A stretch of DNA of 64,000 bases, taken from the NCBI GenBank assembly GCA_028287235.1, contig JAQBQB010000023.1:222898-286897 (forward strand), read 5' to 3'. This document shows, piece after piece, positions 35,399 through 44,463 of this stretch. How positions within the stretch are numbered: position 1 is the stretch's first letter; the number at the start of each line of letters is the position of its first letter. The stretch is from Gemmatimonadota bacterium (lineage in GTDB: Bacteria > Gemmatimonadota > Gemmatimonadetes > Gemmatimonadales > Gemmatimonadaceae). Made by a program: the position numbers and the translations under genes. The notes below the pieces were generated by a model that was given only the letters and a program-made list of their open reading frames with translations, ran no database searches and was not told the DNA's origin.

Positions 35399-35977
35399 TT
35401 AGAACCGAAGGCCCACGGTGACGGGCGCGAGCCACCGCGGCCCCGCCCCCGCGGGAGCTAGACCGTGCCACGCCGCTTCGACGACCGCGCGATAACGCGG
35501 CCCAATGGGTATCGCCAGACCCGCGCCGGCGGAGGCGCCTACGTGCAGTGAATTGTCGTAAACGTTCGCGTCGTAAACTCCAGCGCCGCCGATGACGTAG
35601 ACGATTCCGCGAGGATCGAGACTAAACAGACCATTCGCCGTGAGCCCAACGACTCCGCGCGTGTAGTCGGTGTAGAATGGATGTGGACACCCAACGCTTG
35701 GACACGGTACGGCGGTCGGCTCGCGAAGGCGGAAGAACATCGCGTCGGCATCAAAGCGCAGCCGCACCCTCGGCGCCAACACCTGGCCGATCGAGCCGCG
35801 CAACTCGAATCCCGAGGTGTATTTGTTCGGGCTCGACGCAGGCGGCGACGCGACGAAGTTCCACCCGGCGCCGAGCTCGTAGAACCCTTGGCCCCGCGCG
35901 GGCGATGCGCCGGCCACGAGACACATGGCCGCCATGCCAGCCGCCGCAATCCAACGCGGGGAACGAATCACGTTCAT
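35399..35977 (-). CDS. outer-membrane beta-barrel-like protein
   Basis: The 192-residue product has a signal peptide (ending ASPARG-QGFYELGAGW) and alternating amphipathic strands (QVLAPRVRLRFDADAMFFRL, AGAGLAIPIGPRYRAVVEAA). It closes with LAPVTVGLRF, where a terminal aromatic residue is typical of barrel proteins. This matches small OmpA-like eight-strand barrels. No ligand can be inferred. It stands alone, with 115 bases to the divergent MFS gene. Confidence 0.75.
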   Translation of the reverse strand: MNVIRSPRWIAAAGMAAMCLVAGASPARGQGFYELGAGWNFVASPPASSPNKYTSGFELRGSIGQVLAPRVRLRFDADAMFFRLREPTAVPCPSVGCPHPFYTDYTRGVVGLTANGLFSLDPRGIVYVIGGAGVYDANVYDNSLHVGASAGAGLAIPIGPRYRAVVEAAWHGLAPAGAGPRWLAPVTVGLRF

Positions 35978-36091
35978 AGATTACGCTCCCGGAGAACGAA
36001 GCTGTCGCTCAGCCGGTAGTTAGCGCTCGGTGTGGTCCGAGTCAATGGTGGCGCATTACACTTCTCTATAGATACGCACAGGGAGGTTCGG

Positions 36092-37693
36092 TTGGCGCAA
36101 AGCAGTGGTCGAACCGATCCGCCGTCGTCTTGGGCGCCGCTCCGCAATGGACTCTTTCGTGCGATGTGGCTCGCCGCGCTGGTGAGCAACGTCGGCTCGT
36201 TCATGCAGATGGTCGGCGCGCAGTGGCTGCTCGTGCGCGGGCCGCACGCGGCGCTCATGGTGTCGCTCGTGCAAACGGTCGACATGATCCCCGACCTGTT
36301 GTTCGGCGTGGTCGGCGGCGTGGTCGCGGACATCTTCGACCGCCGGCGCCTGCTCATCGCCGCGCAGGCCGCGCTCACCGTCACCGGTGTCGTGCTCACC
36401 GTCCTCACGCTGACCAACCATCTCGGTCCGGCGCTGCTGCTGACGCTCACCTTCGTGCTCGGCTTCGGGTCGGTGTTCACGAATCCGGCGTATCAGTCGA
36501 TCATCCCCGACCTCGTGCCGCGCGAGCAGATCGCCGGCGCGTCGGCGCTCGGCTCCATCAGCGTGAACATCGCCCGCGCCGCCGGCCCCGCGCTTGCCGG
36601 CCTCGTGATCGCCCGCGCCGGCGTCGGCGCCGTCTTCGCGCTCAACACCGCGACGTTCCTCGTGTTCGGCGTCGTCGTGTTGATGTGGCATCCGGCACAC
36701 ACCTCGGTGCCGCAGCTTCCGGAGCGCTTCACGTCGGCGATCGTGGCCGGCGCGCGCTACGTGCGCCACTCCCCGGTCGTGCGCCGCATTCTGCTGCGCG
36801 CCACGTTGTTTCTCGTCCCCGGCAGCGCCCTGTGGGCGTTGCTGCCGCTCGTCGCGAGCGCGCGGCTCGGACTCGGCGCGGGAGGCTACGGCCTCATGCT
36901 CACCGCGCTCGGCGGCGGCGCGATCGCCGGTGCGTTCCTGTTGCCGCGGCTCACGACCAGAGTCTCGAACAACGCCCTCGTGGTCGGCGCCAGCGTGGTC
37001 TATGCCGCGGTGCTCGCCACAACCGGACTCGTGCGCAATCCGACCCTGAGCTTCATCCTACTCGTTCCGGCGGGCGTGGCGTGGATGGCGGTGCTGTCGA
37101 CGATGAACACCGAGGTGCAGCTCTTTCTTCCCGCCTGGGTTCGCGCGCGCGGGCTGTCCATCTACCTCACGGTGTTCTTCGGTGCGCAGGCGTTCGGCTC
37201 GCTGCTCTGGGGACTCGTCGCCGACCCGCTCGGCGTCGTTCCCACCTTTCTCGCCGCGGCGCTCTTGATGGCGGCCGGCGCCGCGACGATTCGCATTTGG
37301 CCGCTCATCGACACCGCGAAGATGGACCGCCGCGTGTCGGCGTGGCCCGAGCCGCATCTCGTGGTGGACGCGGACGGCGACGCCGGGCCGGTCGTCGTGC
37401 AGGTCACCTACACGATTGCCCCCGAGAGCGAGCGCGCGTTTCTCGACGCCATGGTCTTGGTGCGCCAGTCGCGCCTGCGCACCGGCGCGAGCCAGTGGGG
37501 CATCTTCCGCGACGGCGAGCGGCCGCACCTGTTCGTCGAGCTCTTCGTCGTCTCGTCGTGGGACGAGCACCTGCGCCAGCACTCGAACCGTCAGACGGGC
37601 ACCGACCAGGCGTTCATCGACGCGGCCGAAGCGTTCTCGAATCCGCCGCCGCAGACGTCGCACCTCATCTCGGCGGGCAGCGAGAGCTGGTAG
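36092..37693 (+). CDS. MFS transporter (EntS/MFS_3-like exporter)
   Basis: A 533-residue protein with about ten to twelve membrane segments. It includes FRAMWLAALVSNVGSFMQMV, SLVQTVDMIPDLLFGVVGGV and the loop VVADIFDRRRLLIAAQ between helices 2 and 3. After the membrane part, about 110 residues (VVVQVTYTIAPESERAFLDA, then FVELFVVSSWDEHLRQHSNR) form a ferredoxin-like extension, usual in this family. Members export siderophores or other small molecules. The TTG at 36092 is chosen because GGGAGG (36081-36086) lies 5 bases upstream; an in-frame GTG at 36032 would add 20 polar residues. Confidence 0.88.
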   Translation: MAQSSGRTDPPSSWAPLRNGLFRAMWLAALVSNVGSFMQMVGAQWLLVRGPHAALMVSLVQTVDMIPDLLFGVVGGVVADIFDRRRLLIAAQAALTVTGVVLTVLTLTNHLGPALLLTLTFVLGFGSVFTNPAYQSIIPDLVPREQIAGASALGSISVNIARAAGPALAGLVIARAGVGAVFALNTATFLVFGVVVLMWHPAHTSVPQLPERFTSAIVAGARYVRHSPVVRRILLRATLFLVPGSALWALLPLVASARLGLGAGGYGLMLTALGGGAIAGAFLLPRLTTRVSNNALVVGASVVYAAVLATTGLVRNPTLSFILLVPAGVAWMAVLSTMNTEVQLFLPAWVRARGLSIYLTVFFGAQAFGSLLWGLVADPLGVVPTFLAAALLMAAGAATIRIWPLIDTAKMDRRVSAWPEPHLVVDADGDAGPVVVQVTYTIAPESERAFLDAMVLVRQSRLRTGASQWGIFRDGERPHLFVELFVVSSWDEHLRQHSNRQTGTDQAFIDAAEAFSNPPPQTSHLISAGSESW

Positions 37694-37701
37694 ACCATCT
37701 G

Positions 37702-38646
37702 TCACCGCGCCACTCGCAGTGCCACGAGCGCCCGCCGCGCCGCCGCACTGACGCGGGCGCTCGTATCGGCACCGGCGGCGTCGAGCGCGTGGAGCACGCC
37801 GGGGCTGCGCACGCCGATCCAGCCGAGGGCGTCGGCCGAGCGCGCGCGCACTTCGGGGGCCGGATCGGCGAGCGCGCGAACGAGCCGCTCCACCGTGGCC
37901 GCCGCGCGATCCGGGCTGGCGCCGACGCGCTCCAGCGCGAATACGGCCGTGGCGCGCACGTCCGCGCTGCTGTCGGCCAACGCGGTCAGGGCGAGCGGCT
38001 CGAGCCGCTCGGGCGCCGGGTCCACGTGCAGCAGCGCCTCGAGGGCGTTGGCGCGCGTCTCGCCGTTCGTCTCGGTGAATGCGCGCCGGAGCGCCGAGCG
38101 CGCCGCCGCACCCGTGTCGCTCAACACGCCGAGCGCGACGATCGCCGCGTCGCGCGCGGCGCTGTCGCGCCCGATCGCACGCACCAACGCGTCCACCACC
38201 GGCGTGCGCATCGACGGCGCGCTCGCCTCGCCCAGCACGTGCGCCGCCGCCGACCGCGCGTATGCGTCGGGCGAGTCCGCGAGCACGGCGATCACCTCCG
38301 TGATGCACCGGCGGTCGCGCGCCTCCTTGATCAACACCGCGAGCGCTTCGTCGCGCACCGACGGAACGTCGACCAGGCGCGCGATGACCGGATCGCACGG
38401 CGGGTGCAGCGCCGGCTCGGTCGCCGTCAACGCGTAGACCGACAGCACCCGCGCGCGCACGCGCGGATCGCTCGAGCGCAGCGCGTCGGTCCATTGCCGT
38501 TCGTCGCGCGGCACGGTGCGCGTGGGGTCGGGCCGGATCGCCACGAACGCCGCGGCGGCGAAGGCCACGGCGGCGATCGCAAACGCGACGACCGCCGCCA
38601 TCGCTTTTCGGTTGTTCCTGCTGTCGTTCCCTCGGCGTTGCTTCAC
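37702..38646 (-). CDS. membrane-anchored HEAT-repeat protein
   Basis: The 314-residue product has one N-terminal membrane segment (AMAAVVAFAIAAVAFAAAAF). A solenoid of five or six helical HEAT/PBS-like repeats follows (SAAAHVLGEASAPSMRTPVV, ALTALADSSADVRATAVFAL, ALADPAPEVRARSADALGWI). Such repeats serve as protein-binding scaffolds. It lies 13 bases downstream of the metal ABC permease in the same direction, so it may belong to the same transcript, but a role in metal uptake is not indicated by sequence. Confidence 0.85.
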   Translation of the reverse strand: MKQRRGNDSRNNRKAMAAVVAFAIAAVAFAAAAFVAIRPDPTRTVPRDERQWTDALRSSDPRVRARVLSVYALTATEPALHPPCDPVIARLVDVPSVRDEALAVLIKEARDRRCITEVIAVLADSPDAYARSAAAHVLGEASAPSMRTPVVDALVRAIGRDSAARDAAIVALGVLSDTGAAARSALRRAFTETNGETRANALEALLHVDPAPERLEPLALTALADSSADVRATAVFALERVGASPDRAAATVERLVRALADPAPEVRARSADALGWIGVRSPGVLHALDAAGADTSARVSAAARRALVALRVAR

Positions 38647-38659
38647 ACTGGCTGCCGCC

Positions 38660-39487
38660 CTACCGCCGCTGAAGAGATCGAATGAGCCAGGCGACGACCG
38701 CCAGCGCGCCCGACACCGCGATGATGGCCGGCCCCGACGGAAGGTCGAACGGCACCGACAGGCTGAAGCCCACGAACGACGCGACGAGCGCCGACAGAAT
38801 TGCGGTGATGAAGATCCCGCCCATGCTGCGCGCGATCAGCATCCCCGTCACCGCCGGCAGCACGAGATAGTTGAACACCAGCATCACGCCGGCGAACTGC
38901 ATCGCGAACGCGATCACCAACCCGAGCGTGAAGTACAGAAACAAATTCCAAAACGTCACCCGGTAACCGAGCGTGCGCGCCGTCTCGCGGTCGAACGAAA
39001 CGAAGAGGAACTCCTTGTAGAACAGGAGATGCGCCAGCAGCACCGGAACGCTCACGGCGAGCAGCACGTACACGTCGGCTCGCGTGATGCCGAGGATGTT
39101 GCCCTGGAGGAAGATGTCGTGCGCCTCGCCCGACTTCGCCTTGGCGATCAGCAGAATGCCGAGCGCCGCGGCCACGGCGTACGTCACGCCGATCGTCGCG
39201 TCGGGCGGCACGCCCGACCGCGCACCGCCGCCGATACCGAAGAACATCGCGCCGGCGAGCGCGAAGATGAGCGCGAACGCGACGGGATGCGCCGAGGCGC
39301 CCGCCATCCACCCCATGCCGCTCAGCCACAGCGCCAGCGCGATCCCCATCGACGACAGCTCGGCGATGGCCGCGCCCACGAACACGATGCGGCGCAGCAC
39401 GACGTACACGCCGAGCGTCGCGCACACCACCGACAGCACGAGCGATCCGTAGAGCGCGTCCTTGAATAGCAGCGCGGCACTAAGCAT
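38660..39487 (-). CDS. Zn/Mn ABC transporter permease
   Basis: The 275-residue membrane protein has about eight hydrophobic segments. It begins FKDALYGSLVLSVVCATLGV, followed by VLRRIVFVGAAIAELSSMGI and GLVIAFAMQFAGVMLVFNYL, typical of the ZnuB/MntB (ABC-3) family. It forms the channel of a metal importer with the ATPase and binding protein encoded upstream. The start overlaps the ATPase gene by 8 bases. Zn versus Mn cannot be told with certainty from the permease. Confidence 0.93.
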   Translation of the reverse strand: MLSAALLFKDALYGSLVLSVVCATLGVYVVLRRIVFVGAAIAELSSMGIALALWLSGMGWMAGASAHPVAFALIFALAGAMFFGIGGGARSGVPPDATIGVTYAVAAALGILLIAKAKSGEAHDIFLQGNILGITRADVYVLLAVSVPVLLAHLLFYKEFLFVSFDRETARTLGYRVTFWNLFLYFTLGLVIAFAMQFAGVMLVFNYLVLPAVTGMLIARSMGGIFITAILSALVASFVGFSLSVPFDLPSGPAIIAVSGALAVVAWLIRSLQRR

Positions 39488-40256
39488 TGTGCTGCGTCTC
39501 CGCCGCCGGAGCCGTGCGCCGCGCCACGACGATCCGATGTCCGTGCATCTCGTCCACGTCCACGGGAATGCCGTACATGTCGGTGAGCGTCTGCTCCGTC
39601 ATGATCTCGGCCACCGTTCCGATGCGGAAGCCCCGCTCCACGACGAGCGCGATCCGCTCCACGTAGTTGGCCACTTCGTTGAGCGCGTGACTCACCATCA
39701 GCACCGTGAGGTTGTCGCGCTCGTGCAGCTCGCGCACGAGGCCGAGAATCTGCGTCGTCGAGACGAGGTCCATGCCGTTCGTCGGCTCGTCGAGCACGAG
39801 CACCGTCGGCTGGCCCACCAGCGCGCGCGCGATCAGCGTGCGCTGCTTCTGTCCGCCCGACAGCGCCGTGAGCTGCCGGTCGGCCAGGTTCAGAATGCCC
39901 ACGTGCTCGAGCGCTTGGCACGCGAGCTCGCGGTCCTCCTTCGTGGGCCGCCGCCCGAGCCCGATACGGTTGTACCGCCCCATGAGGACCACGTCCACGA
40001 CCTTCAACGGAAAGTTGTAGTCCACCGAGTCGCGCTGCGGCACGTAGCCGAAGCGCAGCCCAGGCGCGATCGTGACCGTGCCCGCCATCGGCTCGAGCGA
40101 GCCGAGGATGGCGCGGAGGATCGTGGTCTTGCCGGCGCCGTTCGGGCCCACCAGCCCAAGGAAGTCGCCTTGAGGAATGTCGAACGTGAGATTCGTGAGC
40201 ACGGCGCGATGCCCGTACCCGAGCGTCGCGCCGTCGAAGGAGATCAGTGAGGTCAT
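39480..40256 (-). CDS. Zn/Mn ABC transporter ATP-binding protein
   Basis: The 258-residue ATPase has Walker A (GPNGAGKTT), Q-loop (GYVPQRDSVDYNFPL), signature (LSGGQKQRTLIARALV) and Walker B (VLVLDEPTNGMD) motifs, and the SHALNEVANYV switch His. The arrangement and the VDYNFPLKVVDVVLMGRY segment are typical of ZnuC/MntA-type metal importers. It is located between the binding-protein and permease genes, 15 bases after the former. Confidence 0.95.
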   Translation of the reverse strand: MTSLISFDGATLGYGHRAVLTNLTFDIPQGDFLGLVGPNGAGKTTILRAILGSLEPMAGTVTIAPGLRFGYVPQRDSVDYNFPLKVVDVVLMGRYNRIGLGRRPTKEDRELACQALEHVGILNLADRQLTALSGGQKQRTLIARALVGQPTVLVLDEPTNGMDLVSTTQILGLVRELHERDNLTVLMVSHALNEVANYVERIALVVERGFRIGTVAEIMTEQTLTDMYGIPVDVDEMHGHRIVVARRTAPAAETQHNA

Positions 40257-40271
40257 TGCGGAGTCGATGCG

Positions 40272-41183
40272 TTATTTCAGCGCCGCGGCGAGCGCGTCGA
40301 TGTCGTGCTTCATGAGTGCGATGTAATCGTCCACCCCCTTCACGCCGCCCACCGACGCCGGCTCGACCAACACCGTGCCGCCGAGCTGCTGCGCCACGAG
40401 GTCGGACATCTTCCGCTCGTAGAAGGGCTCCTGCATCACCACCTTCGCGCCCGCGGCCTTCGCGTCCTTGATCACCTCGAACACGTGCGACGGCGACGGC
40501 GGCACGCCCGGCTTCGGCTCCATGAACGCCACGATCTTCACGCCCGTGTACTCGGCGAAGTAGCGCCAGCTCGTGTGGTACGCGATCACCGGCTTGCCGC
40601 GCATCACCGCGAGCTGCGGCTGCCACTCCTTCTCCGCCGCGTTCAACCGCGCCTCGAACGCCTTCTCGTTGCGGTCGTAGTCGGCTTCGTGCGCGCGATC
40701 GAGCTCGCTGAACTTCGCCTTGAACAACCGCGCGATGCGGCGGCCGTTCTCGGGATCGAGCCAGTAGTGCGGGTTGCCGAGGGGGTGCACGTCGCCCTGG
40801 CTGCGATCCACGTTGCCCTGCGGCACGTCGAGCACCGGCATCGCCTTCGACACGTCGAGGTAGCCCGGGCCGCCGAATTTGATCTTCGGGTTGCGCGCGC
40901 CGTCGAGCAGCAGCGGCATCCAGCCGATCTCGAGGTCGAGCCCCACGAACGCCCACACGTCGGCGTTGCGCAGCTGCAGCACGAAGCTCGGCTTCGCCTC
41001 GATGAAGTGCGGGTCCTGGTAGCCTTCGCCGATGTGGTTGGCCGTGATGAGGTTTCCTCCCACGGAACGGGCGATGTCGTACAGGTCGGTCGTGCTCGTG
41101 ACCACTTTGAGCTGGGCGACCGCGGGTCGGGTGCCGAGCGCGAGCGCGGCTCCAACGGCGAACAACAGTTGACGACTCTTCAT
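40272..41183 (-). CDS. Zn/Mn ABC transporter substrate-binding protein
   Basis: A 303-residue periplasmic protein with a signal peptide (MKSRQLLFAVGAALALGTRP, then AVAQ). Likely metal ligands are His in GYQDPHFIEAKPSF, His in HPLGNPHYWLDPENG, His in VIAYHTSWRYFAEYTG and a C-terminal acidic residue. This cluster A-I pattern fits ZnuA/MntC-type proteins. No His-rich loop, common in zinc-specific ZnuA, is seen, so manganese is also possible. The start was set at MKSRQL; the longer in-frame start lacks a signal at its N-terminus. Confidence 0.93.
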   Translation of the reverse strand: MKSRQLLFAVGAALALGTRPAVAQLKVVTSTTDLYDIARSVGGNLITANHIGEGYQDPHFIEAKPSFVLQLRNADVWAFVGLDLEIGWMPLLLDGARNPKIKFGGPGYLDVSKAMPVLDVPQGNVDRSQGDVHPLGNPHYWLDPENGRRIARLFKAKFSELDRAHEADYDRNEKAFEARLNAAEKEWQPQLAVMRGKPVIAYHTSWRYFAEYTGVKIVAFMEPKPGVPPSPSHVFEVIKDAKAAGAKVVMQEPFYERKMSDLVAQQLGGTVLVEPASVGGVKGVDDYIALMKHDIDALAAALK

Positions 41184-41217
41184 TGCGTGAATGCTCCTCG
41201 GCAACGTGCCGAATTGA

Positions 41218-42507
41218 TCAGAATGGATGCGGCTTGTGGGGGCCAAGCGAGAACGCCGCTTGGAGCAGGATGCGATTGAGGCCTGCGCCCGTCGCCTGAT
41301 TCAATCGCTCGTAGCCGGCCACGAGTTTCGAGAACTCGCTGGGGAACCATTCGAGATACCCTGACCCCGCGGTCAATGTTCGGCCTTGGGCGGTCGGATC
41401 CTGCACGTAGTCGTAGCGCCCGCCAAGGAACAAACACTGTCCGAGTTGGTAGCGCGCGAACGCGTAGGCCCCGGTGTAGTCGCGCCCCGCCGACACGGAG
41501 CTGAGCGGCACGCCCTGCACGCCCGCCGATGGATTCTGCTCGTTGATCTGATGCATCACCTCGCCCTGAAACAGGAACGACTTGTACAAACCCTGTTGCA
41601 GCGGACGCCACCGGTACGTGAGGTCGGCGCCGAGCATCGTCTGCCGCGCGAGCGTGGCGCTCACGCCGTTGAACACGAGCGGGTCGCCCGTCGCGGTGGC
41701 GAAGGCGCGCTCCACCTTGCCCGTCAGCACGCTGCCCGAGAGCTCGAAGTTCGTCGACTCGTTGATGTCCACGTAGTTGCGCAGCCGCGCCGAGTAACCG
41801 AGTCCGCCGAGCGATTTGTTGGCGGGCTCGAAGGGGACGAGGTCGGCCGCCGCGTCGCGCAGCCGGTCCACCGCCGTCACCTGCAGCTCCTGGTAGAAGC
41901 CGAAGGGCGCGAGCACCTTGCTCACCCACACGCCGGTTCCCTTGAGGCCGTCGTCGGTGAGCAGCTTCTGGATGACCCACGGATATTCGATCGTGTGCAG
42001 GTCGTGCCGGTGCGTCGTGTTCTGCTTGCCGAACGGCATCAGGTAGCGGCCGAGGCGAATCTCGAGATCGGGAATGCTCGTGGTCGTGAGGAAGGCCTGC
42101 TCGATCGAGATCTTCTCGACGTCGGAGATGCCGAGGAACACGTCGCCGCGAAAGTACGGGTCGACGACCGCCTGCACCGCCAGCTCGACCTCGCGCACGC
42201 CGAAGCGCGTGCCGTCCTTCTGGGTGGATCCTTTCGGTGAAAGGTCGCCCACGAGATCGCCCACGGCGCTGAAGTCGGGGAGCATGCGCGGGTTGCTCGG
42301 TCCTGACGCCCCGCCCGTGGCGCCCTGCGCCGGCGCGGGCGCGGCCTGCGCGCTCTCGAGGGCGCGCATGAGGTTTAGAGAATCCTGAATGGCTTTCCGT
42401 CGGAGCGAGTCGGCTCGCGACGCGGGTCGTCGGGTGGTGTCGATCTGCGCCGTGAGCGGCGCCGCGGTAACGACCGCGAAGCCGACGGCGGTGAGCAGTC
42501 TGCGCAT
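41218..42507 (-). CDS. outer-membrane porin-like protein of the metal-uptake operon
   Basis: The 429-residue product has a signal peptide (MRRLLTAVGFAVVTAAPLTA), a short disordered region rich in Ala, Gly and Pro, and then many beta-strands (DLEIRLGRYLMPFGKQNTTH, YKSFLFQGEVMHQINEQNPS, GYLEWFPSEFSKLVAGYERL). It ends in a C-terminal Phe (GPHKPHPF), as expected for a 16-strand-like porin barrel. It is the first gene of the operon with the ABC importer (34 bases to the binding protein), so it probably brings the metal or its complex across the outer membrane. The substrate is inferred from context only. Confidence 0.82.
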   Translation of the reverse strand: MRRLLTAVGFAVVTAAPLTAQIDTTRRPASRADSLRRKAIQDSLNLMRALESAQAAPAPAQGATGGASGPSNPRMLPDFSAVGDLVGDLSPKGSTQKDGTRFGVREVELAVQAVVDPYFRGDVFLGISDVEKISIEQAFLTTTSIPDLEIRLGRYLMPFGKQNTTHRHDLHTIEYPWVIQKLLTDDGLKGTGVWVSKVLAPFGFYQELQVTAVDRLRDAAADLVPFEPANKSLGGLGYSARLRNYVDINESTNFELSGSVLTGKVERAFATATGDPLVFNGVSATLARQTMLGADLTYRWRPLQQGLYKSFLFQGEVMHQINEQNPSAGVQGVPLSSVSAGRDYTGAYAFARYQLGQCLFLGGRYDYVQDPTAQGRTLTAGSGYLEWFPSEFSKLVAGYERLNQATGAGLNRILLQAAFSLGPHKPHPF

Positions 42508-42533
42508 GGCTGGGAGATGAGAGTCGAGTTACG

Positions 42534-42583
42534 AACCGTCGAACCGGCGCGCGCTCGAGGAGGCGCAGCCGGTGCGAACGGTT
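42534..42583. promoter_or_regulatory. imperfect inverted repeat in the leader of the metal-uptake operon
   Basis: AACCGTCGAACCGGC (42534-42548) and GCCGGTGCGAACGGTT (42568-42583) are complementary except for one bulge and one mismatch. The repeat begins 27 bases upstream of the porin start. It may be a metal-regulator site, a leader hairpin, or a terminator for the upstream DUF2946-like gene, although no T-run follows. Confidence 0.4.
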
Positions 42584-42655
42584 AGGATTGGCGAACGACG
42601 ACCGCCGGCAAGGGGCGGTCCGCGGCCAGGTGGGCCGCGCGGTCTTCAGACCCGT

Positions 42656-42997
42656 TCAGACCGCGGGTGGCGCTCTCGATCCCGGGAGACTGCGGGCTGC
42701 CGACGCGTCGAGAGACGACTGCGTGGCGGCGGGGCGCACGTGGGCGATGGCCGCGATGCGCGGCGGGGCTGCGGCGTCCATCGTTCCCAGGCAGTTCGAC
42801 AGGAACTGACAGAAGGCGCAGTCGGCGCCGTGGGCGCGGTGGCAGGCCGGCGTCGACGCGGACTCGACGTGGATCACCTGTCCGGCGCTGGCGGCGGCGG
42901 AATTCGCGTCGACCAGCGTCAGAACCGGAGGCAGCGCGATCTGGAGCGCTGCCCACAGCAACATGACGTAGCGAATCCAGCCGGTGGGGGCGGCCAT
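42656..42997 (-). CDS. DUF2946-like small secreted cysteine-rich protein
   Basis: A 113-residue protein with an N-terminal membrane or signal segment (YVMLLWAALQIALPPVLTLV). The motif CHRAHGADCAFCQFLSNC is the Cys/His cluster seen in DUF2946-type proteins that often sit near copper or zinc genes. It precedes the metal-uptake operon on the same strand. A role in metal handling in the periplasm is inferred from the motif and neighbours. Confidence 0.7.
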   Translation of the reverse strand: MAAPTGWIRYVMLLWAALQIALPPVLTLVDANSAAASAGQVIHVESASTPACHRAHGADCAFCQFLSNCLGTMDAAAPPRIAAIAHVRPAATQSSLDASAARSLPGSRAPPAV

Positions 42998-43070
42998 GGC
43001 TCAGAGGATAGCGGGCGAGGCGGTGCGCGGCAACCTCGATCGGTCGCCGCGCTACCGGTTCTCGACGGTA

Positions 43071-43460
43071 CTACGGCTTCTTGATCTCAGCCTTCGCTTC
43101 GTTCCCCGTCTTCTTGAGGTCGTGATGCGCCGCCGACGAATTCTTCTTGAGCGAGTGCTTGGCGCTACGGCCCACGCTCTTTCCCGCGTGGCTGACGTCC
43201 TGAGCCGCCGCGCCCACGGTGCCGCCGACTTTATGGATGCCGGTCGCGTTCCCGAGCGTCGTCTTCGTGCCGTTCCCGGCCTTCTGGAGCTCGTGGTGCG
43301 TGGCGCCGCCGACTTCCTTGGCGTCCTTCTTCACCTCGTTGCCGGCGGTCTTGAGGCCGTGGTGGATGTCGGCCCCCACGGACTTGATCGACTGTGCCGC
43401 GGCCGGCGCCGCAAGCGCCGCGCTGAGGCCGGCAACAGCGATCAGATGATGAATGCGCAT
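43071..43460 (-). CDS. exported Lys/His/Ala-rich hypothetical protein
   Basis: The 129-residue product has a signal peptide (MRIHHLIAVAGLSAALAAPA, cut after AAA). A highly repetitive basic region follows: ADIHHGLKTAGNEVKKDAKE, ATHHELQKAGNGTK and SAAHHDLKKTGNEAKAEIKK are variants of one unit HH(D/E)LxKxGNE. This resembles late-embryogenesis-abundant-like or DNA/metal-binding stress proteins, but no firm family applies. The start was chosen at the Met before the signal peptide. Confidence 0.7.
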   Translation of the reverse strand: MRIHHLIAVAGLSAALAAPAAAQSIKSVGADIHHGLKTAGNEVKKDAKEVGGATHHELQKAGNGTKTTLGNATGIHKVGGTVGAAAQDVSHAGKSVGRSAKHSLKKNSSAAHHDLKKTGNEAKAEIKKP

Positions 43461-43542
43461 TTCAGAATGCTCCTGGTTGAGGACTACGCCTCTCTCTAGA
43501 GCAAGTTGCGGGCACACGACGAGCAACTCGGCGATCGGACCG

Positions 43543-43779
43543 TCATCCCGCGCGCGATCGTAACGCGTCCGGACCGTCTCCCTGGCTGTGGAGCAAGCGC
43601 TCGATCTGCCGCACGTCGCTTTCCTGCTGCGCGTAGACCACGAGCAGGGAGCCGCGTGTCGAGCGTATCTTGAACGGCCGGTAGCCCCTGTCGGCCAACT
43701 TGGCGATCGCCGCCGCGTCGAGCTCGCGCAGCTCGAATTCGCCGGCGGCGGGGATGATCCAACTCGCGTTGTCGCTCAT
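43543..43779 (-). CDS. WIIPA-family small protein, copy 1
   Basis: A 78-residue protein starting MSDNASWIIPAAGEFELREL. Its core is shared with two other genes in this window (48605-48844 and 62401-62775): WIIPAxGE near the N-terminus, then RSxRGSLLVVYAQxESDVRQIER. I know no name for it. It lies 93 bases downstream of the response-regulator gene on the same strand and is probably part of that operon, which suggests a signalling or regulatory role. A predicted compact alpha/beta fold with a conserved Trp is all that sequence shows. Confidence 0.75.
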   Translation of the reverse strand: MSDNASWIIPAAGEFELRELDAAAIAKLADRGYRPFKIRSTRGSLLVVYAQQESDVRQIERLLHSQGDGPDALRSRAG

Positions 43780-43872
43780 GCGGCTGCAACCTATGGTGCA
43801 AACGCGCGGAGACAACGGTTACTCGCGAGTGGTCTCTAATAGCCGCGAATACCCGCTATTACCCGCTCGGCG

Positions 43873-44463
43873 CTACGCGCGCTCCAGCAGCCGCCGCATC
43901 GCGCGAATGAGATCGTCCACGACGAACGGCTTCGGGATGAAGTCCGTTCGGTCGCCCTCGAGCATCCGCGCCGTCAGCGCGCCCGCGTCGTACCCCGACA
44001 TGAACAGCACGCGCAGCGACGGATACCACCGGCGCAGCATACGGAACAGCTCGTCGCCGGTCATCGCCGGCATCATCACGTCCGTCACGACGAGATCCAC
44101 CGGCGCCGCGTGCCGCGCAACCTCGAGCAGCGCGTTCTCGCCGTCCGTCGCCTCGATCACGTCATAGCCGCGCGATCGCAACACTTCCGCGATCACCTGT
44201 CTCACGCCCGGCTGGTCGTCGACGAGCAGAATGGTCTCGTCGCCGTCGAGCGACGTGTCGCGCGGCTGCAGCTCCCCGGACGCCGACGTCAGCACGCGCG
44301 CCAAGTCGAGCGTGTACCGCGCGAGCATGCGAATCGTCTCGACGTGATGCCGCGCCGCGTTCGTTTCGAGCGCGCTTTCGCCGAGCTCGGTCGCGTGCGA
44401 CGCGATCGCCTCGAGCCCCGTGTACAGCGCGAGCAGCGTTTCGCGACTGCCGTCGTCAGTCAT
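43873..44463 (-). CDS. single-domain response regulator with N-terminal helical region
   Basis: A 196-residue protein. Residues 1-70 are helical (LALYTGLEAIASHATELGES, then AARHHVETIRMLARYTLDLA). A receiver domain follows: ETILLVDDQPGVRQVIAEVL with acidic D82/D83, phospho-acceptor D128 in LVVTDVMMPAMTGDE, LFMSGYD and IPKPF with the conserved Lys. No DNA-binding output domain exists, so it may act by protein contact. It overlaps the histidine kinase gene by 8 bases, making a clear pair. Confidence 0.9.
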   Translation of the reverse strand: MTDDGSRETLLALYTGLEAIASHATELGESALETNAARHHVETIRMLARYTLDLARVLTSASGELQPRDTSLDGDETILLVDDQPGVRQVIAEVLRSRGYDVIEATDGENALLEVARHAAPVDLVVTDVMMPAMTGDELFRMLRRWYPSLRVLFMSGYDAGALTARMLEGDRTDFIPKPFVVDDLIRAMRRLLERA

